Source: Schaalia odontolytica (GTDB lineage: Bacteria; Actinomycetota; Actinomycetes; Actinomycetales; Actinomycetaceae). Taken from it: DNA of 13,122 nt. A model generated the notes under the pieces. It was not told the origin of the DNA and did no database searches. It saw only the letters and a program-made list of their open reading frames with translations. The stretch spans positions 1 to 13,122 of the forward strand of contig CATYYP010000019.1 of the NCBI GenBank assembly GCA_958415245.1. Direction: 5' to 3'. The translations under genes and the position numbers were made by a program. Below, in pieces: positions 1-6,321 of this stretch (within the stretch, counting starts at the first letter, position 1; every line of letters begins with the position of its first letter).

Positions 1-50
1 TGGGGAGGGTGGTGCGACGTAGGTTGTGGGTTGCCGGATGTTCTCCGCGG

Positions 51-310
51 TTGTGCTTGTGAGTGTGGGTGGTGCACCCGATCCGTAGGCGGTGCACCCG
101 TTCTGATCGGGTGCAGTGTCCCGTAAGAGGTGTAATGCCCAGTGTGGGAGTTGCTGTGCGAACCATGATGGAGCTTGTGACTCCGAAGCGTTGCACTAGT
201 TGAAGGAGTAATGCACTAGATGGGGGAGCATTGCACTGGGTAGTAGCTAGTGCAATGCCCTGCTAAGTAGTGCAATGCTGGCGAAAGTAGTGCAATGCCT
301 CCCGGTGTCG
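51..310. repeat. Degenerate 20-bp tandem array with two opposed triplets
   Basis: A TGC-centred motif recurs about every 20 bp. The best units are GTTGCACTA, AATGCACTA and ATTGCACT, with their GCACT starting at 193, 213 and 233. They are followed in the opposite orientation by three AGTGCAATGC units starting at 249, 269 and 289. The innermost pair, 228-237 and 249-258, is a perfect 10-bp inverted repeat around an 11-bp centre. Weaker units (GTGCTT, GGTGCACCC twice, GTGCAGTG, GTGTAATGCC) continue the period leftwards to about 51. The 20-bp spacing, near two helical turns, suggests a protein binding cooperatively on one face, as operators or iterons do. No protein partner is visible here; the served gene may lie left of the window. 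Confidence 0.75.
73..115. repeat. 11-bp perfect inverted repeat
   Basis: TGCACCCGATC at 73-83 is exactly complementary to GATCGGGTGCA at 105-115. A further GGTGCACCCG copy lies at 91-100 between the arms. It sits in the degenerate left part of the 20-bp array. It could be a regulator site or the hairpin of a transcript coming from the left. No T-run follows it, so a standard terminator is unlikely. Confidence 0.5.
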
Positions 311-453
311 AATGGTGGGGGAACTGCATCGACATCTGCCGGGAGCTGCCGCGCCTGGTCCGCCGTGAGCGCCGCGAGTGCTGCGCGCCCGGATGCCGAG
401 CACAGTGTCTCGCCTACTGCGCCGCGCGTGTCGTGCTTGGGTGCCCGCCGCTG
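311..453. other. GC-rich intergenic stretch, nothing recognised
   Basis: The stretch between the repeat array and the stop of the DUF2218 gene holds no ORF that looks like a real protein and no clear terminator hairpin with a T-run. The long ORFs crossing it on both strands are Arg/Ala/Cys-rich compositional shadows typical of GC-rich DNA. Confidence 0.5.
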
Positions 454-936
454 CTACTCTGCTTGCCCGGCCTCTTGCGCCGCCGCCTCGCGTGCTGCCT
501 TCTTGGCGCGGGCGCGTGCCTCGACCTCTTCGGGGGTGAGGGGTCCCTGCGTGGATCCTTCGCTGCCGTCGGTGCGCTCCCACGAAATAGCGAGGCTGTC
601 GCGCGCGCCGAAGCGTGCCAGGTGGATGCCGACGATGAATTCGAGGCGATCGGCGCGCTCGGGCTCTGTGCGCAGCTCAAGCCTCAGATCAGACGCCGAC
701 GCGATCACGTCGAAACGCCCCAGGATCGGACCCTCGCGGTCGAACAGCAGGTATCCGCTGCCCGCCTCCTCGTCCCAGGAGCCCGTGATCTTGTGTGCCA
801 TGTGGCTCACGAGCTGCTTGCCGTAGCGTGCGGCCCGCTCGGTGGGAACGGTGGCCACGGAGATCAGGGGGTACGAGGCCTCGGCTGTTGAGGGGGTGGC
901 GGTCTCGCCCGTCGAAGGCGTCGAATTCTGCGTCAT
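454..936 (-). CDS. DUF2218 family protein
   Basis: This encodes a 160-residue soluble protein. Residues about 25-120 match my recollection of the DUF2218 family: an Ala/Arg-rich first helix with the RYGKQLVSHMAHK stretch, then a small beta region around GSGYLLFDREGPILGRFDVIA, then LEFIVGIHLARFG near residue 100-110. The biochemical role of the family is not established. In actinobacteria its members are often found near siderophore or iron-uptake genes. The first 24 residues are Ser/Thr/Pro-rich and the last 35 are an Ala/Arg/Glu-rich charged helix; both are probably disordered or coiled. The ATG at 936 has only an AGG eight bases upstream. The motif there (TTAGGTTTGCCTTA) resembles a DtxR/IdeR half-site, which would fit iron regulation. 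It is divergent from cycA. Confidence 0.75.
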   Translation of the reverse strand: MTQNSTPSTGETATPSTAEASYPLISVATVPTERAARYGKQLVSHMAHKITGSWDEEAGSGYLLFDREGPILGRFDVIASASDLRLELRTEPERADRLEFIVGIHLARFGARDSLAISWERTDGSEGSTQGPLTPEEVEARARAKKAAREAAAQEAGQAE

Positions 937-951
937 AAGGCAAACCTAACT
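937..951 (-). promoter_or_regulatory. Possible DtxR/IdeR-like site and leaderless promoter of the DUF2218 gene
   Basis: Read on the minus strand, TTAGGTTTGCCTTA runs into the start codon, its last two bases (TA) at 935-936 being those of the minus-strand TATG. It matches 12 of 14 bases of the left part of the DtxR consensus TTAGGTTAGCCTAACCTAA; the right part does not match. Within it, TAGGTT fits the actinobacterial -10 pattern TANNNT and is followed after six bases by the ATG, as expected for a leaderless message. No good -35 is visible. An eight-base core, AACCTAAC, recurs at 11977-11984 ahead of the surface protein gene. Confidence 0.35.
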
Positions 952-1096
952 TGAATGCGCGGCCTCTGCCATGCGTAGCTCTGGATTCGGTCATGCGCGT
1001 ACCCGTGCGGTAGCGTTGGATAGTCAAGCGCGTCACGCGAGCGCGCAAAGGCCGCGCAAAACGCTCCCGGGCTGGGAGCAGGCGGAAGGAACAACG

Positions 1097-2566
1097 ATGA
1101 CAGTTGAACACGTCGAACAGGGTGAGCCCCAGCAGGGTGGCGAAAAGCTTCAGCGCACGCTGAAAAACCGCCACATCCAGCTGATCGCCATCGGTGGTGC
1201 GATCGGTACGGGCCTGTTCATGGGATCGGGTAAGACGATCTCTGTCGCCGGCCCCTCGATCCTGCTGGTCTACATGATCATCGGCGCGGTCCTCTTCCTG
1301 TTCATGCGCACCCTCGGCGAGCTGCTGCTCTCCGACCACAAGTACGCGACCTTCGCGGACATCGCCCGCGACCTCATCGGCCCGTGGGCTGGCTTCGTGA
1401 CGGGGTGGACCTACTGGGCGTGCTGGGTGGTCACCGGCGTCGCCGACATGATCGCGATCACCGGCTACACGCACTTTTGGTGGCCGGACCTGCCCGCGTG
1501 GATCCCCATCGGCGCGACGACTCTGCTGCTCTTTGCCCTCAACGCGATGACGGTGAAGGCCTTCGGCGAGACGGAGTTCTGGTTCGCGCTCGTCAAGATC
1601 GTCGCGATCATCGCCCTGGTCATCGTCGGTTTCGGCATGGTCGCCATGGGCACGGTTGACGAGGAGGGGACCGTGGCCGCAGTCTCGAACCTGTGGAGCC
1701 ATGGCGGCTTCTTCCCGACCGGATTCACCGGCTTCCTCGGTGGCTTCCAGATCGCCCTCTTCGCGTTCATCGGCATTGAGATGGTCGGCACGACAGTCGC
1801 CGAGACCGACGATCCGGACAACACCCTGCCCAAGGCCGTCAACTCCATCCCCGTGCGCATCATGCTCTTCTACGTGGCGGCGCTCGCGGCCATCATGATG
1901 GTGACCCCCTGGGATCAGGTGAGCCCCGAGAAGTCCCCCTTCGTCACGATGTTCTCGCTGACCGGGCTGGGCGCCGCGGCCACGATCGTCAACCTGGTGG
2001 TCCTCTCCTCGGCCGCGTCGAGCGCGAACTCGGGCATCTACTCGACGTCGCGCATGCTCTACGGCCTGGCCCGCCAGGAGCAGGCGCCCGGCATCTTCGC
2101 CCGCCTGTCCAGCCACCACGTGCCCCTCAACGCCCTGTTCCTGTCCTGCGTGTGCCTCCTCTCGGGCATCGTCATCATGGGAATGGGTGGCTCGATTTCC
2201 GAGGCCTTCACGCTGGTGACCTCCGTGTCGGCCACGCTGTTCATGGGCGTGTGGGTTGTCATCGTCGTGTCCTACCTGGTCTACCTGCGCAAGCGCCCCG
2301 ACCTGCATACTGCCTCGAAGTTCAAGGCCCCCGGCGGCGCGATCAGCGCTTGGATCGTCCTGGCGTTCATGGGCTGCATGGGCGTCATCCTGGCGATGTG
2401 GGACGATACCCGCCCCGGCCTCGTCTATTCGCTGATTTGGATCGCGTTCATCGTGGGTGCGGCCTTCGCGAACCGCCATTTCCTGCTGCGCCGCGCGTCG
2501 CGCGGGGTGCTCGGTGACGGGGGCACGGGCGAGGGCCCGCATACCGGTCCTCATCTGCATGAGTAG
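1097..2566 (+). CDS. cycA: D-serine/D-alanine/glycine:H+ symporter (CycA-type APC permease)
   Basis: This encodes a 489-residue amino acid permease of the AAT/APC family. Importers of this type take up D-alanine, D-serine and glycine across the cytoplasmic membrane using the proton gradient. It aligns almost end to end with E. coli CycA as I remember it (about 470 residues). Shared stretches include NRHIQLIAIGGAIGTGLFMG (residues 25-44), the following GSGKTIS, WTYWACWVVTGVADMIAIT, EFWFALVKIVAII, FAFIGIEMVGTT, SSAASSANSGIYSTSRMLYG and the late DDTRPGL. About twelve hydrophobic segments are visible. The frame is open further upstream, but the ATG at 1097 was chosen because GGAAGGA at 1084-1090 lies six bases before it and because the family N-terminus begins shortly after. 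The symbol is secure at family level; exact substrate preference is inferred. Confidence 0.93.
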   Translation: MTVEHVEQGEPQQGGEKLQRTLKNRHIQLIAIGGAIGTGLFMGSGKTISVAGPSILLVYMIIGAVLFLFMRTLGELLLSDHKYATFADIARDLIGPWAGFVTGWTYWACWVVTGVADMIAITGYTHFWWPDLPAWIPIGATTLLLFALNAMTVKAFGETEFWFALVKIVAIIALVIVGFGMVAMGTVDEEGTVAAVSNLWSHGGFFPTGFTGFLGGFQIALFAFIGIEMVGTTVAETDDPDNTLPKAVNSIPVRIMLFYVAALAAIMMVTPWDQVSPEKSPFVTMFSLTGLGAAATIVNLVVLSSAASSANSGIYSTSRMLYGLARQEQAPGIFARLSSHHVPLNALFLSCVCLLSGIVIMGMGGSISEAFTLVTSVSATLFMGVWVVIVVSYLVYLRKRPDLHTASKFKAPGGAISAWIVLAFMGCMGVILAMWDDTRPGLVYSLIWIAFIVGAAFANRHFLLRRASRGVLGDGGTGEGPHTGPHLHE

Positions 2567-2586
2567 CGCAATGAATACCAAGTGAC

Positions 2587-2592
2587 TATGCT
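2587..2592 (+). promoter_or_regulatory. Possible -10 element for the thiamine riboswitch transcript
   Basis: TATGCT fits the TANNNT -10 pattern. It would place transcription start near 2598-2600, at the 5' edge of the TPP aptamer. No convincing -35 hexamer is seen 17 bases upstream, which would overlap the end of cycA. Read-through from cycA cannot be excluded. Confidence 0.35.
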
Positions 2593-2596
2593 CACT

Positions 2597-2686
2597 AGAG
2601 TGCCACGGGAGCTCGAAGTGAGCTGAGAGGGGACCACCCCCGACCGTAGAACCTGATCCGGATCATACCGGCGTAGGAAGGCTCTT
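2597..2686 (+). ncRNA. TPP (thiamine pyrophosphate) riboswitch aptamer
   Basis: The conserved TPP-binding blocks appear in the right order. CTGAGAGG is at 2623-2630, after a P2-like stem (GAGCTC with GAGCTGAG context). AGAACCTGATC is at 2648-2658. The CCGG/CCGG stem brackets ATCATA at 2658-2671, and GCGTAGGAAG follows at 2671-2680. The closing P1 stem is plausibly formed by AGAG near 2597-2600 and the CTCT at 2682-2685. Between the two halves lies a short G/C-rich P3 arm. It precedes ykoE, whose family is a known TPP-riboswitch target, so the aptamer call and the gene call support each other. Confidence 0.93.
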
Positions 2687-2717
2687 CCCTCGTGGCCGCC
2701 GTGCAACACGAAGGGAG
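2676..2717 (+). promoter_or_regulatory. Riboswitch expression platform sequestering the ykoE ribosome-binding site
   Basis: CCCTCGTG at 2687-2694 can pair with CACG at 2707-2710 and AGGG at 2712-2715, leaving A2711 bulged and a 12-base loop. This hides the AAGGGAG ribosome-binding site nine bases before the ATG at 2727. A competing hairpin, GGAAG (2676-2680) with CTTCC (2684-2688) around a GCT loop, shares the aptamer's 3' edge and the first bases of the sequestering strand. The two cannot form together. Translation-level control is inferred, because no T-run follows the hairpin. Confidence 0.6.
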
Positions 2718-2726
2718 TATTTTCGC

Positions 2727-3326
2727 ATGGCATCCACTGCTCCGTCCCTCCGCTGGAGGGTCATTGACATCGTCACCGCCGCCGTTCTGGGCGTCGCTTG
2801 CGGCCTCATTTTTGTCGTCTGGAACCAGGTAGGCGGCGCAAGCTACGAGTTCCTCAAGACCATCGGCCCCGGTGTGGGTGGCCTGGTGACGGGCGTCTGG
2901 CTGCTGGGCGGCACGCTCGGCGGTTACGTCATCCGCAAGCCCGGTGCCGCGCTCTTCGTCGAGCTGATGGCTGCCACCGTCTCCATGGCCCTGGGTTCCC
3001 AGTGGGCCGTCGAGACCATCTACTCGGGTCTCGCGCAGGGCCTCGGCGCGGAGGTCGTCTTCGCCCTGGTCGCCTACCGCCGCTTCAACGTGACGATCGT
3101 GGGCGCTGCGGGTGCCGTGTCCTTCGCGTTCGAGTGGGTCCTCGAGCTTTTCCTCTCCGGCCACATCACGAAGGGCGTGCTCTACAACGTGATCTACCTC
3201 GTGTGCGGCATGGCGTCGGGCATCGTCCTGGCGGGCATCCTCGCCTGGGCGCTGACGAATGCGCTGGCAAAGACGGGCGCGCTGGATCGCTTCGCCTCCG
3301 GCCGTGGAGCGCGTGAGCTTGTCTGA
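2727..3326 (+). CDS. ykoE: ECF transporter substrate-binding membrane subunit, YkoE family
   Basis: This encodes a 199-residue integral membrane protein with about five to six hydrophobic segments, the usual size for an S component of an energy-coupling factor transporter. After a short N-terminus it opens with RWRVIDIVTAAVLGVACGL, then has FLKTIGPGVGGLVTGVWLLG, RKPGAALFVELMAATVSMALG and a final hydrophobic pair, a pattern I recognise for YkoE. YkoE proteins bind thiamine or its pyrimidine precursor. The TPP riboswitch directly upstream and the ABC/EcfT gene directly downstream support that. The ATG at 2727 follows AAGGGAG at 2711-2717. The stop lies just before the ATG chosen for the next gene, so the two are probably translationally coupled. 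The exact substrate (thiamine or hydroxymethylpyrimidine) is not decided by sequence alone. Confidence 0.92.
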   Translation: MASTAPSLRWRVIDIVTAAVLGVACGLIFVVWNQVGGASYEFLKTIGPGVGGLVTGVWLLGGTLGGYVIRKPGAALFVELMAATVSMALGSQWAVETIYSGLAQGLGAEVVFALVAYRRFNVTIVGAAGAVSFAFEWVLELFLSGHITKGVLYNVIYLVCGMASGIVLAGILAWALTNALAKTGALDRFASGRGARELV

Positions 3327-3336
3327 TTTCGAATCC

Positions 3337-5727
3337 ATGGACGAGGCCCACTCCGCCTCCTCCCGCCCCGCTTCCTCTCCGGACGGCCAGGTGCCGCTGG
3401 GTGAGGGGGCGGGCGCGCGCGTGTGCGCGCGCGGCTGGGGATGGCGTCACGCCGGGCGCAAGAACGCCGCGCTGTCGGGTGTTGATCTCGATATTGCGCC
3501 GGGCGAGCGCGTGCTGGTGTTGGGCCCGTCCGGGTCGGGCAAGTCGACGCTTATGGGCGGCTTGGCCGGCCTGCTGGGCGGCGCCGAGGAGGGCGAGGCC
3601 ACCGGCACGCTCACCGTGGACGGCGTCGCTCCGGCCGAGGCGAGGGGCCGCGTGGGCCTGCTCATGCAGGACCCCGAGGCCCAGGTGGTCCTTGCCCGCG
3701 TGGGCGACGACGTGGCCTTCGGCATGGAAAACCTGGGGGTTGCGCGCGAGGAGATCTGGCCTCGCGTGGAGAATTCGCTCGAGGCTGTGGGCCTGAGCGT
3801 CCCCCTGGATCATTCGACGACGGAGCTGTCGGGCGGGCAGAAGCAGCGCCTGGCTCTGGCGTCGATCCTCGCGATGGGCCCGGGCCTGCTGCTCCTGGAC
3901 GAGCCCACCGCAAACCTGGACCCGAGCGGCGTCGCCGAGGTGCGTGCCGCCGTCGAAAAGGTCGTCGAGCGCACGGGCGCGACCGTGGTCGTCGTGGAGC
4001 ACCGCGTCGACGTGTGGGCCTCTCTCGTGGACCGCGTCATCGTGGTCGCGGACGGCGCGATCGCCGCCGATGGCCCGCTTGACGAGGTCCTCGCGCAGCA
4101 GGGCGAGGCCCTACGTGAGCGCGGCATCTGGCTTCCCGGCGACGACGTCGCCGCCGAGGTCGGACCCGCCCCCGAGGTCCCCCCGGCCTCGTCTGAAGGC
4201 CCGGAAGGGGGAGCGCGAGGCGCCTCTCCGATCGCCCGAGTCACCGACCTGACGATCGGCTACGACGCGTCCGCCCCCGTGCGCAGCGGCATCGACCTGA
4301 CGATCGAGCGCGGCGTCTCCACCTGCATCGTTGGCGCTAACGGCGCCGGAAAATCGACCTTTGCCCTGACGCTCGCGGGCCTCCTGCCGCCCCTGGACGG
4401 CGTCGTCGAGGTTGAGACTTCCGACGGCACAGCCGGTGACCCGCACGAGTGGTCCAGCAAGCAGCTGCTCGGCCGCATGTCGATGGTCTTCCAGGAGCCC
4501 GAATACCAGTTCCTGGCCGCCACCGTCGCCGAGGAGCTCGCGATCGGCCCGCGCGCCGCCGGCATGAGCGACGAGGAGATCGCCCCCCTCGTCGACGAAC
4601 ACCTCGAGGCCCTGGGCCTCACCAAACTCGCGCGCGCCAACCCCATGACCCTGTCGGGCGGCGAGAAGCGCCGCCTGTCGGTGGCGACCGCGCTCATCAG
4701 CGCCCCCGAGCTGCTCATCCTCGACGAGCCGACTTTCGGCCAGGATCGCGGCACGTGGCTCGGCCTTGTGCGCCTCCTGCGCGCCGCCCTCGAGCGCGGC
4801 GTCACCCTGGTGTCGATCACGCACGACCCCGCGTTCGTGGCCGCGATGGGCCAGCGCGTCATCGACCTCGGGCAGGTCGGCACGCGTGGCTCGGCCCCCG
4901 AGGATTCCACGGACGAGGCCGGGGCCGCCCTCGCCGGGAACGCTCACGATCGCGGCCCGAAGCGCGGCGCCCGAGGCCTCCTCGCGCATACGAATCCCGT
5001 CGCCCGCGTGCTCGCCCTCCTGGTCGCCACCACGCCCCTGCTGATCACGATTGACCCGGTGAGCGCGGCCGTTGCCGTCATTCTCGAGCTCGCGCTCATG
5101 CCCCTGTCGGGCGTGTCCGCGCGCAGCTTCTTCCTGAAGGCGACGCCTCTGCTGCTGGCTGCGCCGCTCGGCGCGCTGTCCATGCTGCTCTACGCCTCAC
5201 CGGGCGGAAACGTCTACTGGCAGTTCGGGCCGGCAGCGATCTCGGACCACTCCATGTGGCTGGCGCTGGGCATCGGCCTGCGCATGTGCGCGATCGTCCT
5301 GCCTGCGATTGCTCTGCTCGACCGCATCGATCCGACCGACATGGGCGACGGCCTCGCACAGATCCTGCACCTGCCCGCCCGCCCCGTGCTGGCTGCGCTC
5401 GCAGGCGCGCGCATGACGTCGCTGATGGCGGCCGACTGGAAGGCCCTCGAGCGGGCGCGCCGTGCGCGAGGCGTTGGTGACTCCTCGCGCATCCGTTCCT
5501 TCCTGCGAGGCTCCTTCTCGCTGCTGGTCTTCGCGCTGCGTCGCTCCGGCAAGCTGGCCACCACGATGGAGGCCCGAGGCTTCGGCGCGGCAGGCAAGCG
5601 AACGTGGGCGCGCCCCTCGCGCCTGCGCGCCGCCGATGCTGTGCTCATGGTCGTCGCCATCGCCGTGCCCGCGATCGCGCTGGCCGCGAGCATCTGGGCG
5701 GGTACCTTCGCCCTGGTGGGTCGATGA
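3337..5727 (+). CDS. Fused ECF transporter energizing module: two ABC ATPase domains plus EcfT-like membrane domain (YkoD-YkoC fusion)
   Basis: One 796-residue chain carries what are usually separate proteins. ABC domain 1 has Walker A GPSGSGKST near residues 63-71, signature LSGGQ at 164-168 and Walker B LLLLDEPTANLD with D188/E189. ABC domain 2 has GANGAGKST near 333-341, LSGGEKRR at 439 and LLILDEPTFGQD with D463/E464. From about residue 549 a membrane domain follows, with several hydrophobic segments and the two Ala-Arg-Gly coupling motifs of EcfT proteins (RRARG near 710 and MEARGFG at 744). It would power YkoE for uptake of thiamine or its precursor. The start is uncertain. The ATG at 3337, ten bases after the ykoE stop, lacks a clear ribosome-binding site. 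GTG 3313 and TTG 3319 overlap ykoE and lie behind GGAG at 3306-3309. The choice changes only a nonconserved leader. Confidence 0.92.
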   Translation: MDEAHSASSRPASSPDGQVPLGEGAGARVCARGWGWRHAGRKNAALSGVDLDIAPGERVLVLGPSGSGKSTLMGGLAGLLGGAEEGEATGTLTVDGVAPAEARGRVGLLMQDPEAQVVLARVGDDVAFGMENLGVAREEIWPRVENSLEAVGLSVPLDHSTTELSGGQKQRLALASILAMGPGLLLLDEPTANLDPSGVAEVRAAVEKVVERTGATVVVVEHRVDVWASLVDRVIVVADGAIAADGPLDEVLAQQGEALRERGIWLPGDDVAAEVGPAPEVPPASSEGPEGGARGASPIARVTDLTIGYDASAPVRSGIDLTIERGVSTCIVGANGAGKSTFALTLAGLLPPLDGVVEVETSDGTAGDPHEWSSKQLLGRMSMVFQEPEYQFLAATVAEELAIGPRAAGMSDEEIAPLVDEHLEALGLTKLARANPMTLSGGEKRRLSVATALISAPELLILDEPTFGQDRGTWLGLVRLLRAALERGVTLVSITHDPAFVAAMGQRVIDLGQVGTRGSAPEDSTDEAGAALAGNAHDRGPKRGARGLLAHTNPVARVLALLVATTPLLITIDPVSAAVAVILELALMPLSGVSARSFFLKATPLLLAAPLGALSMLLYASPGGNVYWQFGPAAISDHSMWLALGIGLRMCAIVLPAIALLDRIDPTDMGDGLAQILHLPARPVLAALAGARMTSLMAADWKALERARRARGVGDSSRIRSFLRGSFSLLVFALRRSGKLATTMEARGFGAAGKRTWARPSRLRAADAVLMVVAIAVPAIALAASIWAGTFALVGR

Positions 5728-6317
5728 GCGGCCTGACCTGGGAAGACGTGAGCGGGGGAGTGGGCCTGAGGGTCACCGTCCCCGTCACGATGGGCCCCGA
5801 TGAGGCCGCCCGCGAGCTCGCCCCCCGCCTGAGTGCCCTGGCGGGGGAGCGGGCCACGGCCTCGTCTGGTGAGGCGGGCGCGCGCCCCGGCGTCCCGGTC
5901 GTCACGATCGACGGCTACTCCGGCTCCGGCAAGTCCACGCTGGCCGCCGCGCTCGCGCCCCTCCTGCCAGGCTGGCAGGTGCTGCACCTCGACGACTGGT
6001 ACCCCGGCTGGGATGGCCTCGCGGAGGGCGCCCACATCGCGCGTCGAATTGCCGCGGACCTGCGGGGAGGGTGTGCCTCCTCCTACGAGGCCTGGGACTG
6101 GGAGTACGGTACAACCGGGGCGACGATCAGTGTCCCCCTCGCCCCGACGATCATCGAGGGTTGCGGCGCCATCGAGGCCGAGGCCGACCTCAGCGTGTGG
6201 ATCGCCGACCCCGGCGAGGACGAACGACGCAGCAGGGCTCTCGCGCGTGACGGGCAGACCTATGCGCCGCATTGGCAGCGGTGGGCCGACCAGGATCTGG
6301 GGCGCTCGCTACCATAG
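5724..6317 (+). CDS. P-loop kinase-like ATP-binding protein (uridine kinase-like)
   Basis: This encodes a 197-residue soluble protein. After a poorly conserved N-terminal 55 residues comes VVTIDGYSGSGKST, a Walker A with K70, preceded by a beta strand. Then come HLDDWYPGWDGL (88-99), which places acidic residues where nucleoside kinases bind substrate and magnesium, IIEGCGAI (143-150), and a lid-like RDGQTYAPHWQRW (175-187). This layout resembles the uridine-kinase/phosphoribulokinase-like ATPases annotated in many actinobacteria. The true substrate is unknown. Its ATG overlaps the stop of the transporter gene (ATGA), so it is very likely co-translated. A role as a salvage kinase for the imported thiamine precursor is an attractive but unproven idea; a plain nucleoside kinase is equally possible. 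Confidence 0.8.
   Translation: MSGLTWEDVSGGVGLRVTVPVTMGPDEAARELAPRLSALAGERATASSGEAGARPGVPVVTIDGYSGSGKSTLAAALAPLLPGWQVLHLDDWYPGWDGLAEGAHIARRIAADLRGGCASSYEAWDWEYGTTGATISVPLAPTIIEGCGAIEAEADLSVWIADPGEDERRSRALARDGQTYAPHWQRWADQDLGRSLP
6286..6315 (+). promoter_or_regulatory. Possible leaderless promoter of the cardiolipin synthase gene
   Basis: CCGACC (6286-6291) and TACCAT (6310-6315) are 18 bases apart and resemble -35 and -10 elements. Six bases after the -10 comes the ATG at 6322, so a message starting at that A would have no leader. The gene lacks a normally spaced ribosome-binding site, which makes this more plausible. Coupled translation from the kinase gene, which ends four bases earlier, is the alternative. 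Confidence 0.35.
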
Positions 6318-6321
6318 GTGT

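Noticed and set aside
51..310. CRISPR array
   Set aside because: The repeating unit is only about 20 bp including spacer, the core is near 10 bp and changes orientation in the middle. CRISPR repeats are longer and keep one orientation.
689..2581. A 630-codon open frame on the minus strand opposite cycA, plus other long minus frames such as 6190-7803
   Set aside because: Composition is dominated by Arg, Asp, His, Gly and Glu with no recognisable domain, as expected for the complement of a GC-rich gene. The plus strand carries clear CycA and cardiolipin synthase proteins.
2581..2596. AGTGA/TCACT hairpin as terminator of cycA
   Set aside because: The stem has five pairs, it has no T-run, and it overlaps the likely -10 of the riboswitch transcript.
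5833..6321. Upstream extension of the cardiolipin synthase frame by 163 codons
   Set aside because: It overlaps the kinase gene out of frame, is Arg/Ser/Pro-rich noise, and the family N-terminus (membrane helices) begins right after ATG 6322.
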